Shown: positions 36,208-51,963, counted from the first letter of the stretch. The stretch: 64,000 bases of DNA from Amorphochlora amoebiformis (GCA_054601695.1 BAAHQB010000070.1:186001-250000); one strand, 5' to 3'. A program made the numbers and translations. The notes: generated by a model from the letters alone, not told the origin.

Positions 36208-36780
36208 GAGTAGGTTGGCGTTGATATTGGTGCTGGCCTCGTTGACAATACAGCTCTCATGCTGGCTGTATGTCATCTTTTTCATGCCACTCAGGTTGTT
36301 ATTAACTGCCCTCCCCGAGGGTGAAAGTAGCCCGGAGGGTTAGATGGAGTTCGTCCGAGATTTCCCATCTCAGATACGATATCCCTGTTGTTTGTACTCA
36401 GCACGAACACCAGCTTTCCTGACGCCCTCCCATTGCCCGTCCCCGAACCCTTAATTCCTTCCGTCTCCCTTACGCCACCGTTGACCACTCCCGAGGTCCC
36501 AAGATCCGGTAAAACCTAACTCAAAAAACCAAACCCTACTGGTCTGAGCTTTTACTGTCCCAGGTTCGGGGGATTATAAGACGCCTGACATGGTACCCGT
36601 GGAGCCAAGCAACGTTCGTAGCTCTACCCTTTCCCCGAATCATAACTCTACAGCTACCGCTAACATTACCGTCAACAGTTCACCGATTTCATCGATTAAT
36701 TTTTAATATCGTTGGTTTAGCGGATAGGACGGGTTGGTTACTCGACTGGGCCTGCGACGATATTGGATAAAGAGATCAGG
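36208..36780 (+). other. Unresolved coding region, possibly 5' exons of the EEP-MGAT4 gene
   Basis: GC-richer sequence with open frames on both strands. On the plus strand an ATG at about 36208 opens a signal-anchor-like stretch (MSRLALILVLASLTIQLSCW) of 46 codons. Downstream there is a Pro/Ser/Thr-rich frame containing ISLLFVLSTNTSFP and LPVPEPLIPSVSLTPP. A plausible 54-nt intron (36510-36563) joins it to NSTATANITVNSSP, which has several N-glycosylation sequons. This would suit a type II Golgi or secreted protein stem. On the minus strand a 75-codon frame (about 36291-36515) and a 50-codon frame ending near 36127 are also open. I could not join any set cleanly. The TA tracts at 36.93-37.12 kb, which elsewhere mark introns, favour a transcript crossing into the gene at 37159. 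Confidence 0.3.
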
Positions 36781-37028
36781 GTATATTCATAGACGATATA
36801 ATAATATGTACATAATGATACATGTATACATGTATACACACATATATTACAAATATTGCGTGTGAATGTGTGTGTAATATATATATATATATATGTGTGT
36901 GTATGTGTATATGCAAGTATGTATTTACGTAGACAGACACATGTATATATATATATATATATACATATATAATATGTATATATAAATATATATATATATA
37001 TTATACATACATGTATATATGTGTGTAG

Positions 37029-37075
<47 letters not shown>

Positions 37076-37158
37076 ATATATAATATTATATATATATATA
37101 TTGTATGTATATATATTAAACGAATATGACATATGCATAGCTTCCCAAATTGGGAGAC

Positions 37159-37291
37159 ATGTCGAGTGAGACGGAAGAGAACGACGTTGTCCTGAACTAC
37201 CTCCTCCATAAGTACAGAGAGACAATCGGACAGGTGGGGAATACTCTCTCCCTTTCTTAATACAATATGCATATATACATATATACATATT

Positions 37292-37331
<40 letters not shown>

Positions 37332-37366
37332 TATTATATTGTACATAGATATACACACACACACAC

Positions 37367-37397
<31 letters not shown>

Positions 37398-37669
37398 AAC
37401 ATAATATATATATATATATACATATAAATATATATATATATTATAAATACATATGTGTACATCTGTATATATGTATATATACATAAGTAATATGTATGTA
37501 TATGTATATGTATACACACACATATGTGTATATATATGTGTATATATGTATATATATGTGTATGAATACACACACATATATACATATACACACACATATA
37601 TACATATGCATGTATACATGTGTACTTACATACATATACACAATAAGCATTTTCATGTATTTGTATAAA

Positions 37670-37723
<54 letters not shown>

Positions 37724-37773
37724 ACATATATATAAGTATATATATATATATATATATATTTATACATACATGC

Positions 37774-37812
<39 letters not shown>

Positions 37813-37818
37813 CATATG

Positions 37819-37912
<94 letters not shown>

Positions 37913-37965
37913 CACACATATCCATACATTTATATATATATGTATATATATTAAATATATGCATG

Positions 37966-37998
<33 letters not shown>

Positions 37999-38068
37999 AT
38001 ATATATTTTCATATATATTACATATGTATATACATATATACAGATGTACACATATGCATGTATGTATG

Positions 38069-38105
<37 letters not shown>

Positions 38106-38134
38106 ATGTAAATGCATATATATAAGCAATATAC

Positions 38135-38168
<34 letters not shown>

Positions 38169-38663
38169 GCGTATGTATATATGTTTTATGTAGATAAATA
38201 TACACATGCATACACATATACATATAAAATGTTATACATAAAAAATGTATATAACACATCACATACTTATGTGTGTATATATGTATTTATGTACATAACA
38301 TACATATATACACAAACACTTTTCACATATCAACAGGTGAAAAGACAAATGCTTCTAAGGGTCAATCTTTACCCCAACCTTGACTCTAACCCTAACCCTA
38401 ACCCTAACCCTAACCCTAACCCTAACCCTAACCAGCCAAATATATTCAAACCTAACAAAACCCAACGCTCAAAACCACACGCAACCCTCATCACCTGACA
38501 CCCTAAGGTAACCAATGCTGACCCTGTAATCGTCCAAAACACGCCTCATTGCGACAACAAAGAGGTCTTGGGGTAGGCCTCTGTGGTTAGGGTTTAGGTT
38601 AGGGTTAGAGTATATGCATGTGTGCGCATGTGTAAATACGTATAAATTTAAAAGCGAGGTATG

Positions 38664-38701
<38 letters not shown>

Positions 38702-39186
38702 CATTATATGTATATATACATGTATACATTTGTTAGGACGTGTTGAATGTGGCTTCCTTGAATCTCTGGAATCTTAATCCTCCTTGGGACCAGGTCTTAA
38801 CAATCACAACGACCCTCCTTTCTCTCCCTACCAGTGTCAAAACACTTTTAACACACACTCTCTCTCTCACGCTCTCTCTCATCCCCTTAAGCTCCTCACT
38901 GCTCTCTCTCGAACTTTCACTCTTTTTTTTTCGAAATCTCTGAATTTCGATGTGTATATCCGTATTCTGAATGTATCAACTGCTGTAAGAGGCGCAAAAA
39001 GATCGTCGAATTCCTCAGGAGGGAAAAGCCAGACATCGTCGGATTTCAGGTGATGTACTTATGCACGTGCATCTGAAAGCATATCTAAAATAGATATTAT
39101 ATATAATATATGTATACATATATATATTATATATTATGTATGTCTCTGATATACACATAAGTATGTAATCTATTCTATATATGTAC

Positions 39187-39256
<70 letters not shown>

Positions 39257-39275
39257 AATACCCACATATATATAC

Positions 39276-39317
<42 letters not shown>

Positions 39318-39410
39318 CATACATATATATATACATATGTATATATATATATATATGTATATCATATAGTCTATATGCGTAATATATATATATATATATA
39401 TATACATATG

Positions 39411-39448
<38 letters not shown>

Positions 39449-39637
39449 GTAGGAGGTCAAGTTCGTAGGGCATTTACACCAGGCCCAACAGATTGTCGAC
39501 GATCTAAAGCCAGAAATAACGTGACAATAAATACAAGAACATGTCAATAATTTCTACACATGCACATACTCAGAAATACAAAATACTGTGTGACTCCCGT
39601 CCGCACTTATTCTTGAATAATACACAATTAAATATGC

Positions 39638-39678
<41 letters not shown>

Positions 39679-39974
39679 TATGATATCTTATGTACAAGTT
39701 TAAATGAATATATGTATATAATATATATATATATATAATTGTGTGTGTGTCTCATATACATGTTACATCTTACATAAAACGTACATACATGTATATAATT
39801 ATCAAGAAATAGCAATAATATGCAATATATTATCTAACATGCATACACTTATTATATACACACATGTATTCGTATCTTGCATACGACATACGTTTAGGTA
39901 TAATGTCGTCTTTTGCGACGTTCAACCTGAGCCCGTTGGCAGGAATGAAGGCATGGCAATCATATCCAAGTAAT

Positions 39975-40008
<34 letters not shown>

Positions 40009-40112
40009 TAAACATAAATATAAATATATATATATATATTTACATATGTATTATATATATTATATATTTATATGCATATATATTTATACATATGCATATA
40101 TTTAGATTATAC

Positions 40113-40153
<41 letters not shown>

Positions 40154-40244
40154 TATGTACATACAAACATATGCATACATATGTGCACACATCTAAATAT
40201 CTATCTATGCATATATTTTATATCTATGTTATATTCGTACGTGC

Positions 40245-40281
<37 letters not shown>

Positions 40282-40438
40282 GTGTGTGTGTATATATATA
40301 TTGTATATACATAGGTACAAGATCACGACAAGCGGTAGTGTGTCGCTTAAGGGAGGGTCACCTCGGAACCGAAAGATATTTTACGCCGCTATCGATGTAA
40401 GAAATTTATATATGTATATTAGTACATATATTTTATAT

Positions 40439-40469
<31 letters not shown>

Positions 40470-40521
40470 GTACGAAAATATACAAAAATACCTATATGTG
40501 TGATACACAAGACACACACAC

Positions 40522-40559
<38 letters not shown>

Positions 40560-40578
40560 ATATGTACGTGTGTGTATT

Positions 40579-40621
<43 letters not shown>

Positions 40622-40646
40622 CTTTGTATATGTATCTGTGTATATT

Positions 40647-40690
<44 letters not shown>

Positions 40691-40842
40691 TATATACATA
40701 TACATATATAATGTATTTGTATGTCCGTAGATCCCGTTTATCGGAGAGGTGTATTTCTTCGTGACACACCTTACGTACGAAGAGTCCAAGCAGTGTGACC
40801 AGGTATGCATGTACTGCATATATATGTATTTGTATATATAAC

Positions 40843-40914
<72 letters not shown>

Positions 40915-41092
40915 CACCTTACTTATCAAGAGTCCAAGCAGTGTGACCAGGTATGTACTACGTATATACGTATTGATATATATATATATATATTTACATA
41001 TTATATATATATATATATATTATTACATATATAAATATATATATATACATATGGGTACATATGTATGTATTATGCCATCAAAATGTATGTGC

Positions 41093-41133
<41 letters not shown>

Positions 41134-41142
41134 CATATGTAC

Positions 41143-41194
<52 letters not shown>

Positions 41195-41718
41195 AATAAT
41201 ATATTCATATATATATATATATATGTATATATTTATATATTTATACATATATATGTATGTATGTGTGTGTGTATGTATGTTTACACATTAATATATATAT
41301 ATATATATTATATACATATATATACATATACACATAAAAAAATCTAATACTTGTACATATATAAAAATACATATGTGTAGATGGATATATATATTATATA
41401 TACAGATTACTATACAGATATATAATTATATTTATCATTAATGCACACAACATATACATATATATAGACATATATGTATATATATATATATAATACATAT
41501 ATAAATATTATATATATATATATATACATATGTATGCACACATACACGAATGTGCTATATCACACAGTGCACTATATAACAAATACGTACATCCGTAAGC
41601 ACATATACCAAAACAGATGATGACAATCCTGAGTTATCTCGACACCTTCGATCCTAACAAGATACAAATTCTGGTAACCCAACGTAAACTCAACCCCCAA
41701 CCTAACCACAAAACTGGG

Positions 41719-41761
<43 letters not shown>

Positions 41762-41774
41762 GTAAGGATATATT

Positions 41775-41806
<32 letters not shown>

Positions 41807-42001
41807 TCAGGTGGGTGACTTTAACACTTATTTCGACTTCGAGTGGCCAATGGACCTCGCCGTACGGCCGATAAATAAATTCACGCACCATCGCTACAAT
41901 CCTTGCCATAACGTCAGTAATATCTCGTGTAACATACATACACACATGCATATTGTGTATATCATAGACATAATAATTGTTACAAAGTATGTCCGTATAT
42001 T

Positions 42002-42063
<62 letters not shown>

Positions 42064-42297
42064 ACATATATATATATATATATATAATATGGGAATATAA
42101 TATATATATATATATTAATTACATATATACTACAATAACTTGCATATATATATGTATATATATATATACTTTATGTGTATATGTAGGCGGCGAAGTCTCT
42201 ACAGCTATCTAAGACGCCCAAATTCAGGTAATCCTAGCTCAAATCCTAACAATAACCCTACACTCGGAGAGGGAACAAATTTTGAATCTTCATGTGC

Positions 42298-42376
<79 letters not shown>

Positions 42377-42402
42377 CATGTATGTGTGTATATGTGTATA
42401 TA

Positions 42403-42450
<48 letters not shown>

Positions 42451-42531
42451 CGTACGGAACAATATCTTATGTATAGTTTATAATATGGTTATAAATGTGC
42501 ACGTGTAGATTTCGCGAACGTGAATATGAAA

Positions 42532-42606
<75 letters not shown>

Positions 42607-42648
42607 TATTATATATGAAAAGAGAGATGAAGGGAGAGGGTATCACAA

Positions 42649-42685
<37 letters not shown>

Positions 42686-42969
42686 CATATATACATATAT
42701 ATATGTATATATGTAATATATATATATGTGTGTATATGTATATGGAAAGGAAAAAGGGAGATATCAAAGGACAGAGAAAAAAGAGAACAGAGAACTAAAG
42801 AGAGAGATCTATAAAGATATCCCTAAAGAGAGAGCTCTAAAGAAAGAGATCTAAAGGGATATATTCAGGGAAAAATTTAAGTTCTCTTCTTATCATACTC
42901 GTAGGGATGCCTGGGAGGACGTGTTTCCAGACATGTCGAGGTACTAAGAGACACCTTATATATCAGATG

Positions 42970-43001
<32 letters not shown>

Positions 43002-43035
43002 TTATATATATATATATGTATATATATATATTTTT

Positions 43036-43111
<76 letters not shown>

Positions 43112-43209
43112 ATATATAAATATATATGTGTGCATTTGTACATGTGTGAAATAGGTATACTGTATTCGCTATATACAGGTGCTAAAAAACAATTTTAAGT
43201 TTGGACTCC

Positions 43210-43247
<38 letters not shown>

Positions 43248-43352
43248 TGTGTGTATAGGTATATATATATATATCTTTGTATGGGTGTACATAAGTTTAA
43301 TATGCATTATACGTATATATAATATATATATATAATGTATAAAATATATAAA

Positions 43353-43383
<31 letters not shown>

Positions 43384-43524
43384 TACGAATATTATTCATA
43401 TAATTTACTTATATTATATTTTTATATACAAATATATTTTGTCTACAAATATTATATATATATATATATATATATGGGTATATATTCGCATGTTCTCTAT
43501 GCATTTGCCTACATGTGCGTATAC

Positions 43525-43583
<59 letters not shown>

Positions 43584-44028
43584 TTATATATAGATATATA
43601 AATATATTTTAAGAACATATAATAAGAAGCCTGACCCTTTAAGGCCCTTCCTAAAACATATCCCAACCCTCTAATACCATCGTTAGCCTATATTCCAACC
43701 TCTAATGACAGATTCCCAGGCTCAACCTTCCCCAACTTTCAGGATCAGAGGGCTGCGCATTTAGGTTGTTACTGGAGAGGAGGGAGAGAGGAAGAAGAGA
43801 GAGAGAGAGGGAAGGAAAAGAGAGCGAGAGGGGAGAGAGAGGGGGGGGTAAGAAAGAGAGAGAAGGAGAGATGATAGTGAGATAGGGAGGGAAAACGGGG
43901 GGGAGAGGGTTTGGATTGGGGATTGGTAGGGGAGGTTATTGACAATACATATAATATATATATATATATATATATGTATATTATGTATATATATGTGTGT
44001 GTGATATATGCGTGCATTTATTTATATA

Positions 44029-44076
<48 letters not shown>

Positions 44077-45347
44077 TATGTTATATATGTATATATGTAT
44101 GAATAAATATATATACATATATATATATATTACGTATATGTATGTATGTGTCTGTTTATACATGTTATTTTTATACATATATATATATATATATATATAT
44201 GTAAAATATGATAGTTATGTATAGTGTCACCATTAAACAGACCCGTGCCGACCAGACCGTATCCTTATCCGTAATAATAATCACGCGAAAAACCTTATTA
44301 CATGCGACACGTAAGAAGCCTCTTAACCTCTAATCTTTATTAACCAACAAAGCCGTACAACCTTCCTAACCCAACCTTAATCCTAATCCTTAACCCTAAC
44401 ACTAATCCTAACCCTAACTCTAGTTATAACCTTATCCTAATCTTAAAGCTAACCTTAATCCTAACCCTAATCTAACCCTAACATTAACCCTACTGGTTCC
44501 ACCTTAAGCTTAGCCCTAACCTAATCCTAGCCTTAACCCTAATCCCAACTCAAAATTTATCCCTAACCTTAATCCTAACCTAATCCCAGCCTTGACCTGA
44601 ATCCTAGCCCTAACCTTAACCCTAAACCAATCCTAACCCTAATCTTAGTCCTAATCTTAACCTGAATCCTAATCCTAATCCTAATCCTAATCCTAACCTT
44701 ATCCTAGTCTTAACTCTAACTTTAATCCTAATCTTATCCCCAGTCCTTGTCCTAACCTTCAGGCTAAAAATTCTAACCTTAATCCTAACCCTAATCCTAA
44801 CTTTCCCTAATCCTAACCCTAACCTAAATCCTAACTATCCCTATCTGAACCCTAACCTTAATCATAACCATAACCGGTTAAGGTTAGGATTAAGGTCAGG
44901 GTTAGGATTAGGATTAGGGTTAGGGTTAGAATTAAGGTTAGGGTAGGATTATGGTTAGGGTAGGATTAAGGTTTAGTGTTACGATTAGGGATACTTAGGA
45001 TAAGATTAGGATTAAGGTTCTGGTTGGGATAACCCTAACCTTATCTTAATCTAACCTTAATCCTAACTTAATCTTAATCCTAACCCTATCCGTAATCTTA
45101 GGCCCTAATCCTCACCCTAACCTTAGTCTTAACCTAATCCTAACTAAATTTATCCCTAATCCTAACCCAATCTTAGGACTAGTTAGGATTAGGGTTAGGA
45201 TTAGGGTTAGATTACGATTAGGGATGGCTAGTATTAATCCTAAGCGTAATCCTAAGCGTAATCCTAAGCTTAAGCCACGTGTGTAGGTATCTATTTGGGC
45301 AGGAGATGTTTCAATGGAAGGGCAAAGATGGGGCAGGTATATCTTGG

Positions 45348-45421
<74 letters not shown>

Positions 45422-45433
45422 TGTATATGTTTG

Positions 45434-45468
<35 letters not shown>

Positions 45469-45753
45469 CCTAACCTCCCTTCTCTCTCCCTCTCTATCTT
45501 CCTTTCTCCCACTCTCTCTAGCTCTCTCAGTTTCGCTCTCTCTATTCTATTTGTTTAGGTATGTCCCTCATATGATCTTGTATGCAAGTTCTCAGGAAAT
45601 GTATGTGAATCATATTTATATGTATGTATGTAAATATATATATATATATATGTATCTATATATATATATATATATGTATGTATATTTGTTTATGTATGTC
45701 CCTTATATGATCTTGTATGCAAATTCTCAGGAAAGGTATGTGTATCACATTAT

Positions 45754-45797
<44 letters not shown>

Positions 45798-45880
45798 GTT
45801 TATGTATGTCCCTCATAAGATCTTGTATGCAAATTCTCAGGAAATGTATGTGTATCATATTATATGTATGTATGTAATTA

Positions 45881-45921
<41 letters not shown>

Positions 45922-46033
45922 TATATATATACAACAAATATATTTGTTTATGTATGCCCCTCATATGCTCTTGTACGCAAATTCTCCAGAATATATGTGT
46001 ATCATATTTATATGTATGATGTAAATATATATT

Positions 46034-46068
<35 letters not shown>

Positions 46069-46182
46069 ACATATATATATATATATATACATATCTATTT
46101 GCTTATGTATGTCCCTCATATGGTCTTGTATGCAAGTTCTCAGGAAATGTATGTGTATCACATTTATATGTATGTATGTAAA

Positions 46183-46221
<39 letters not shown>

Positions 46222-46406
46222 GTGTGTGTGCGTTTGTGTAATCATATATGTGTAGGTAGAATGATATATATAAATATATATATATATATATTATATATAT
46301 ATATATATATGTGTGTATATAAGTAATTCAATCCTTGGCAATGAATAAATTATTGGTTTGCCTCGATTGATACCACAACTCTGATGAAGACTAGGCTACA
46401 CATCCA

Positions 46407-46483
<77 letters not shown>

Positions 46484-46492
46484 TGTGTGTGT

Positions 46493-46532
<40 letters not shown>

Positions 46533-46648
46533 ATATATGTATATATATATATATATGTATATATAGACGTGTCTAAACGTGTATAGGAACATAGAAAATA
46601 ACCTAATAACTTAAAAACAATAATAACATGTAAACCTGTATTTATTTA

Positions 46649-46690
<42 letters not shown>

Positions 46691-47483
46691 TGTAAATACA
46701 TATATAAACATACATATATATAATATATATGTTATATATTCACGTATGTATATGACATGTGTACATGTGTATACATATATATATATATATAGGGGTTATG
46801 AGAACAGGAATGAAAATCTCAGACCACAAGGTTTATTTAAAACCCCTACCCTACTAACCCCTAACCCTAACCCTGACCCTTACCCACCCTCTCCTAACCC
46901 TAAGCCTTATTAACCCTAACCCTAACACCAACTAACCCTCACCTTAACCTTGACCTAACCCTAACAAACCCTAATCCTCACCCTAACCCTAAACCTTACC
47001 CGAACCCTAACTAAACCTTAATAATTTTCACCCTAACCCTGAGTAACCCTAACCCAAACCCTTACTAACCCTCACCCTAACCCTAACTCTTCAGTAATCC
47101 GAACCCGAAGTAACGTAACCATCCGAAACCGTCACCCTAACCCTAATCCTAACACTAACCCTAACCCTAACCCTAACCCTAATCTTAACTAAGAAACCCA
47201 TTCGCAAGCCTCCGACGAAGTTATGACACAGCTAATGTGGAGATATCTTAACAATAAAATCTTAGGAGGTTATGAGGCTAGTTCGGCTACATATGTTAAC
47301 ATTTCCAATCTTAGGGAATTATGACACAGCTAGTGTGGCGACCCGGGGAGGAGATAGCTTATGCGGAGAAGGTTCGTGTGTTGAATTTGTGTGTTTATAT
47401 TTAAATGTAAATACATATTTCGATGTATAAAATATAGATATTTGTAAATGTATCTGCACATTTGTGTTCGTGTGTTAACTACG

Positions 47484-47523
<40 letters not shown>

Positions 47524-47531
47524 TAAATATA

Positions 47532-47570
<39 letters not shown>

Positions 47571-47802
47571 TATGTAGGTAAGGAAGGTACAGAACTGGCG
47601 CAACCCCGTCGCTCGCCCCTCTCCCGTTGGTAATATATACAAATGTATGTATATAAATATATAAATATACATATAATGGTATACATGTAAAAGATCCTCA
47701 AAATTCTAAACCTGACCCGTTGAATAAAATAATCTCTTTTTCACCCAGCGGCTAAAGTGTCAAGTCCCGAAAGGCAAATCACAAGATATCAATATTCATA
47801 TG

Positions 47803-47841
<39 letters not shown>

Positions 47842-47868
47842 CACATAACATATACACATATGTGTGTG

Positions 47869-47933
<65 letters not shown>

Positions 47934-48113
47934 GTATGTATATATGTGTGGGTGGGTGTGTGTGCATTGTATATCTATACTAGCATATATATATATATAC
48001 TTATTTATTATATATATATGTAAATATATATAGAAATTAATTATACATAATATACATATTATACTAGACATCTATTTTTTGTGTATTTTATACATACATA
48101 TAATATACATTTA

Positions 48114-48164
<51 letters not shown>

Positions 48165-48472
48165 AAATATAAATATACTCCATACATCACATACGTCCCA
48201 AATACATACACAAATACAAATCTATTGGTATACACAGAAGACAAACAAACACACACACACACATAAACGCATTCAACACAAGCAGCACCATCTTCAGGTA
48301 TCAAAATCTTCACGTCAACAGCCAGCCTACGCCCTTGCGGCCAGCGTCGATCGAAACTTCTATTCCGAATTACTTGACCTTTAATAAGTGGTTTGCCTTT
48401 GACGGAGACCCTAATACCTTCTTCTGGTCTAATAGGTTAGTTGTGTGTATGGTGGATGTATTATATGTGTGC

Positions 48473-48538
<66 letters not shown>

Positions 48539-48578
48539 TATATTTGTGTGTGTGTGTGTTACGTATATTCACGGTTTG

Positions 48579-48618
<40 letters not shown>

Positions 48619-48675
48619 TTTCTGTGTGTATGTGTATGTATCTGTGTATGTACACAGATGATGTGTACGAGTATA

Positions 48676-48720
<45 letters not shown>

Positions 48721-48909
48721 GAGTGGTCCAGATCCTTGTGTGTGTATACATATGTATATATTTATGTGTATACATATATATATATATATATTAAACAGAT
48801 GTACATATATGTAATGTGTATGTGCATGTACTGCTTAGGCCGCCGAACGCGGGAGAGACGTTTGATATATTGCTAAATCACCCTTTCAAGGCCAAAATGG
48901 TCGTATAAC

Positions 48910-48943
<34 letters not shown>

Positions 48944-48993
48944 CTAAAAAAAATATTAATACATACAGAACACAAATTACACATTTGTATGTA

Positions 48994-49027
<34 letters not shown>

Positions 49028-49131
49028 GTGCATTTATACAACATACAGATAACATATAAAATATATATTTATATATATATATATATTTATATGTATATAT
49101 AAATATGTATAGTATTGAGCATGATGTACGT

Positions 49132-49180
<49 letters not shown>

Positions 49181-49220
49181 TATATATATATATATATAAT
49201 ATATATATATATGTGTGTGC

Positions 49221-49263
<43 letters not shown>

Positions 49264-49416
49264 TATGTATCTATATATCTATAGTAATAACATGAAAATC
49301 TAAATGGACGTATGATCAGATTACAATTTCAACGGGATGTAATCAGATGAACGCACATGACAAAGTATGCATAAACAATACATATATATACAAATACTAT
49401 ACACATATACACCTAC

Positions 49417-49467
<51 letters not shown>

Positions 49468-49585
49468 AAACATAAGTGGATATATATAAGTGCATATATA
49501 TAAATGCATATATATATATATAAGTGCATATAATGTACATACATACTCTATAAATATGTATACATTTTGTATTCATGTATATCTA

Positions 49586-49668
<83 letters not shown>

Positions 49669-49698
49669 CATATATATATATATATATTATATATATAT

Positions 49699-49732
<34 letters not shown>

Positions 49733-50630
49733 CATTATTTATACCTTATATATATATATATATATGTGCTCCGTATCTCCCTCTCTATCTATCTATGCCT
49801 CTCACTCTCCTATCCCTCACCCACTCTCTCTCTCTCTATCCCTCTCTCTCTATCTCTCTATCCCTCTCTCTCTCTATCTCACTCTCTATCCCTCTCTCTC
49901 TCTCCATCCCTCTCTATCTTTCTATCCCTCTCTCTCTCTCTCTCATATGCCTCTCTCTCTCTCTCTAGCTTTCTTGTGCTTGAAATTATTGAAGTAGTTC
50001 AAACCCTAACCCTAACCCTTTAACCCTGGCCTCCATCCTAGCCCTAACACTAACCCTACCCTAACCCTAACCTTACCCTGAGTCAATGGTCCTAGGACTA
50101 AGACATGCTGAATAATCTGATCCTAACCTTACCTTAACCCTAACCCTAACCCTAACCTCCATCCCAACCCTAGCACTAACCTAACCCTAACCTCTACCCT
50201 ACCACTAACCTAACCCTAACCTCTACCCTACCCTAACCCTAACTCTAACCCTGGCCTCCATCCTAGCCCTAACCCTAACTCTAGCCCTAACCCTAACCCT
50301 AACCCTAACCCTAACCGCCCAACATCACGATCTGCTGTTATACCTAACAGCACTATAGCCCCACTCTGTGAGTCAATGGTCCTCGGACTAAGACATGCTG
50401 AATAATCTGATCCTAACCCTAACCTTACCCTAACCTAACCTTACCCTAACCCTACTCTAACCCTACCCTAACCCTAACCTTAACCTAACCTCCATCCTAA
50501 CCCTAGCCGAACCTAACCCTAACCTTAGCCCTACCCTAACCTAACTCTAACCCTGGCCTCCATCCTAGCCCTAACCCTAACCCTAGCCCTACCTAACCCT
50601 AACCCTAACCCTAACCCCGTAACCCATATA

Positions 50631-50682
<52 letters not shown>

Positions 50683-50717
50683 TATTACAATATATATATA
50701 TATATATTAATATTACA

Positions 50718-50748
<31 letters not shown>

Positions 50749-50777
50749 TATACAACATATAAGTATACAAACATTTA

Positions 50778-50817
<40 letters not shown>

Positions 50818-51044
50818 TATATATGTATAAAATAAAAAATACCTTTTAGGATGTTTTCCAATTAAGTGTATGTTTTTGTGTATTTAGGTCCTCCATGCGG
50901 TATTAGAGGTCTCTGCTGGAGAATGTGGGGTAAAAACCCCTGAGGATATTATACAGATTTGAACTTCATATGTAAACGTTTGTAGAAATATGTAAATATA
51001 CATCGAGAAAAGAAACCTACATATAGACACTATGTATGGACATA

Positions 51045-51093
<49 letters not shown>

Positions 51094-51321
51094 TAGATAT
51101 ATGTATATATATATATACTTACATATATCAGGTGAACCCGTTAGGGTCCCAGAAACTAGACGGAATGGGGAAAGGGCGGATAACGTTGGACCCGCCTCGG
51201 AAAATCAAATGCATACGCCTGGTATGTGTGTGTATGTTTATGTGTATGTATGTATGTAATGTATGTATGCATGACTCGACAACGTCATCCAATTTCAAAT
51301 CGCCCTTTAGATGTGTCATAC

Positions 51322-51367
<46 letters not shown>

Positions 51368-51508
51368 ATATATATATGTATATATTGGTATGTATGAAAC
51401 AACGTTGAATCCTCCAGAATATCAAATTTCAAACGCCTGGTATACATATGTATGTATGTCTGTGTAAATATACTGTATAGATGTTTCTGTTTGTAGGAAT
51501 GTATACGT

Positions 51509-51555
<47 letters not shown>

Positions 51556-51634
51556 ATATATATATATATATATGTATATGTATATGTCTATGTAAATATA
51601 CTGTTTAGATGTTTCTGTTTCTAGGAATGTATAC

Positions 51635-51691
<57 letters not shown>

Positions 51692-51860
51692 ATATATAGA
51701 TAAAAATATATAGATATAACTATGTAGTAGATTATACAGGTGTAATAATAGTAACAATAAATGTACATATACATATATATATATATATATATATTTGTCA
51801 TACATGTAGTTACAAGAATATCACATCAACATATCGCACATACATATATATTATATATAT

Positions 51861-51910
<50 letters not shown>

Positions 51911-51963
51911 ACATATATATATATATATATGTGTGTGTTTGGTCATAAATGTGCATGTATGTA

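Noticed and set aside
43740-43762. Candidate EEP exon after TTTCAG at 43740
   Set aside because: In the required phase it ends in TAG immediately before the putative donor.
45558-46175. CRISPR-like array
   Set aside because: Five units with TA spacers of variable length in a eukaryotic intron; no cas genes and no unique spacers.
44340-50632. Telomere-like arrays as a sign of a chromosome end
   Set aside because: Coding exons of one gene lie on both sides, so the arrays are interstitial and intronic.
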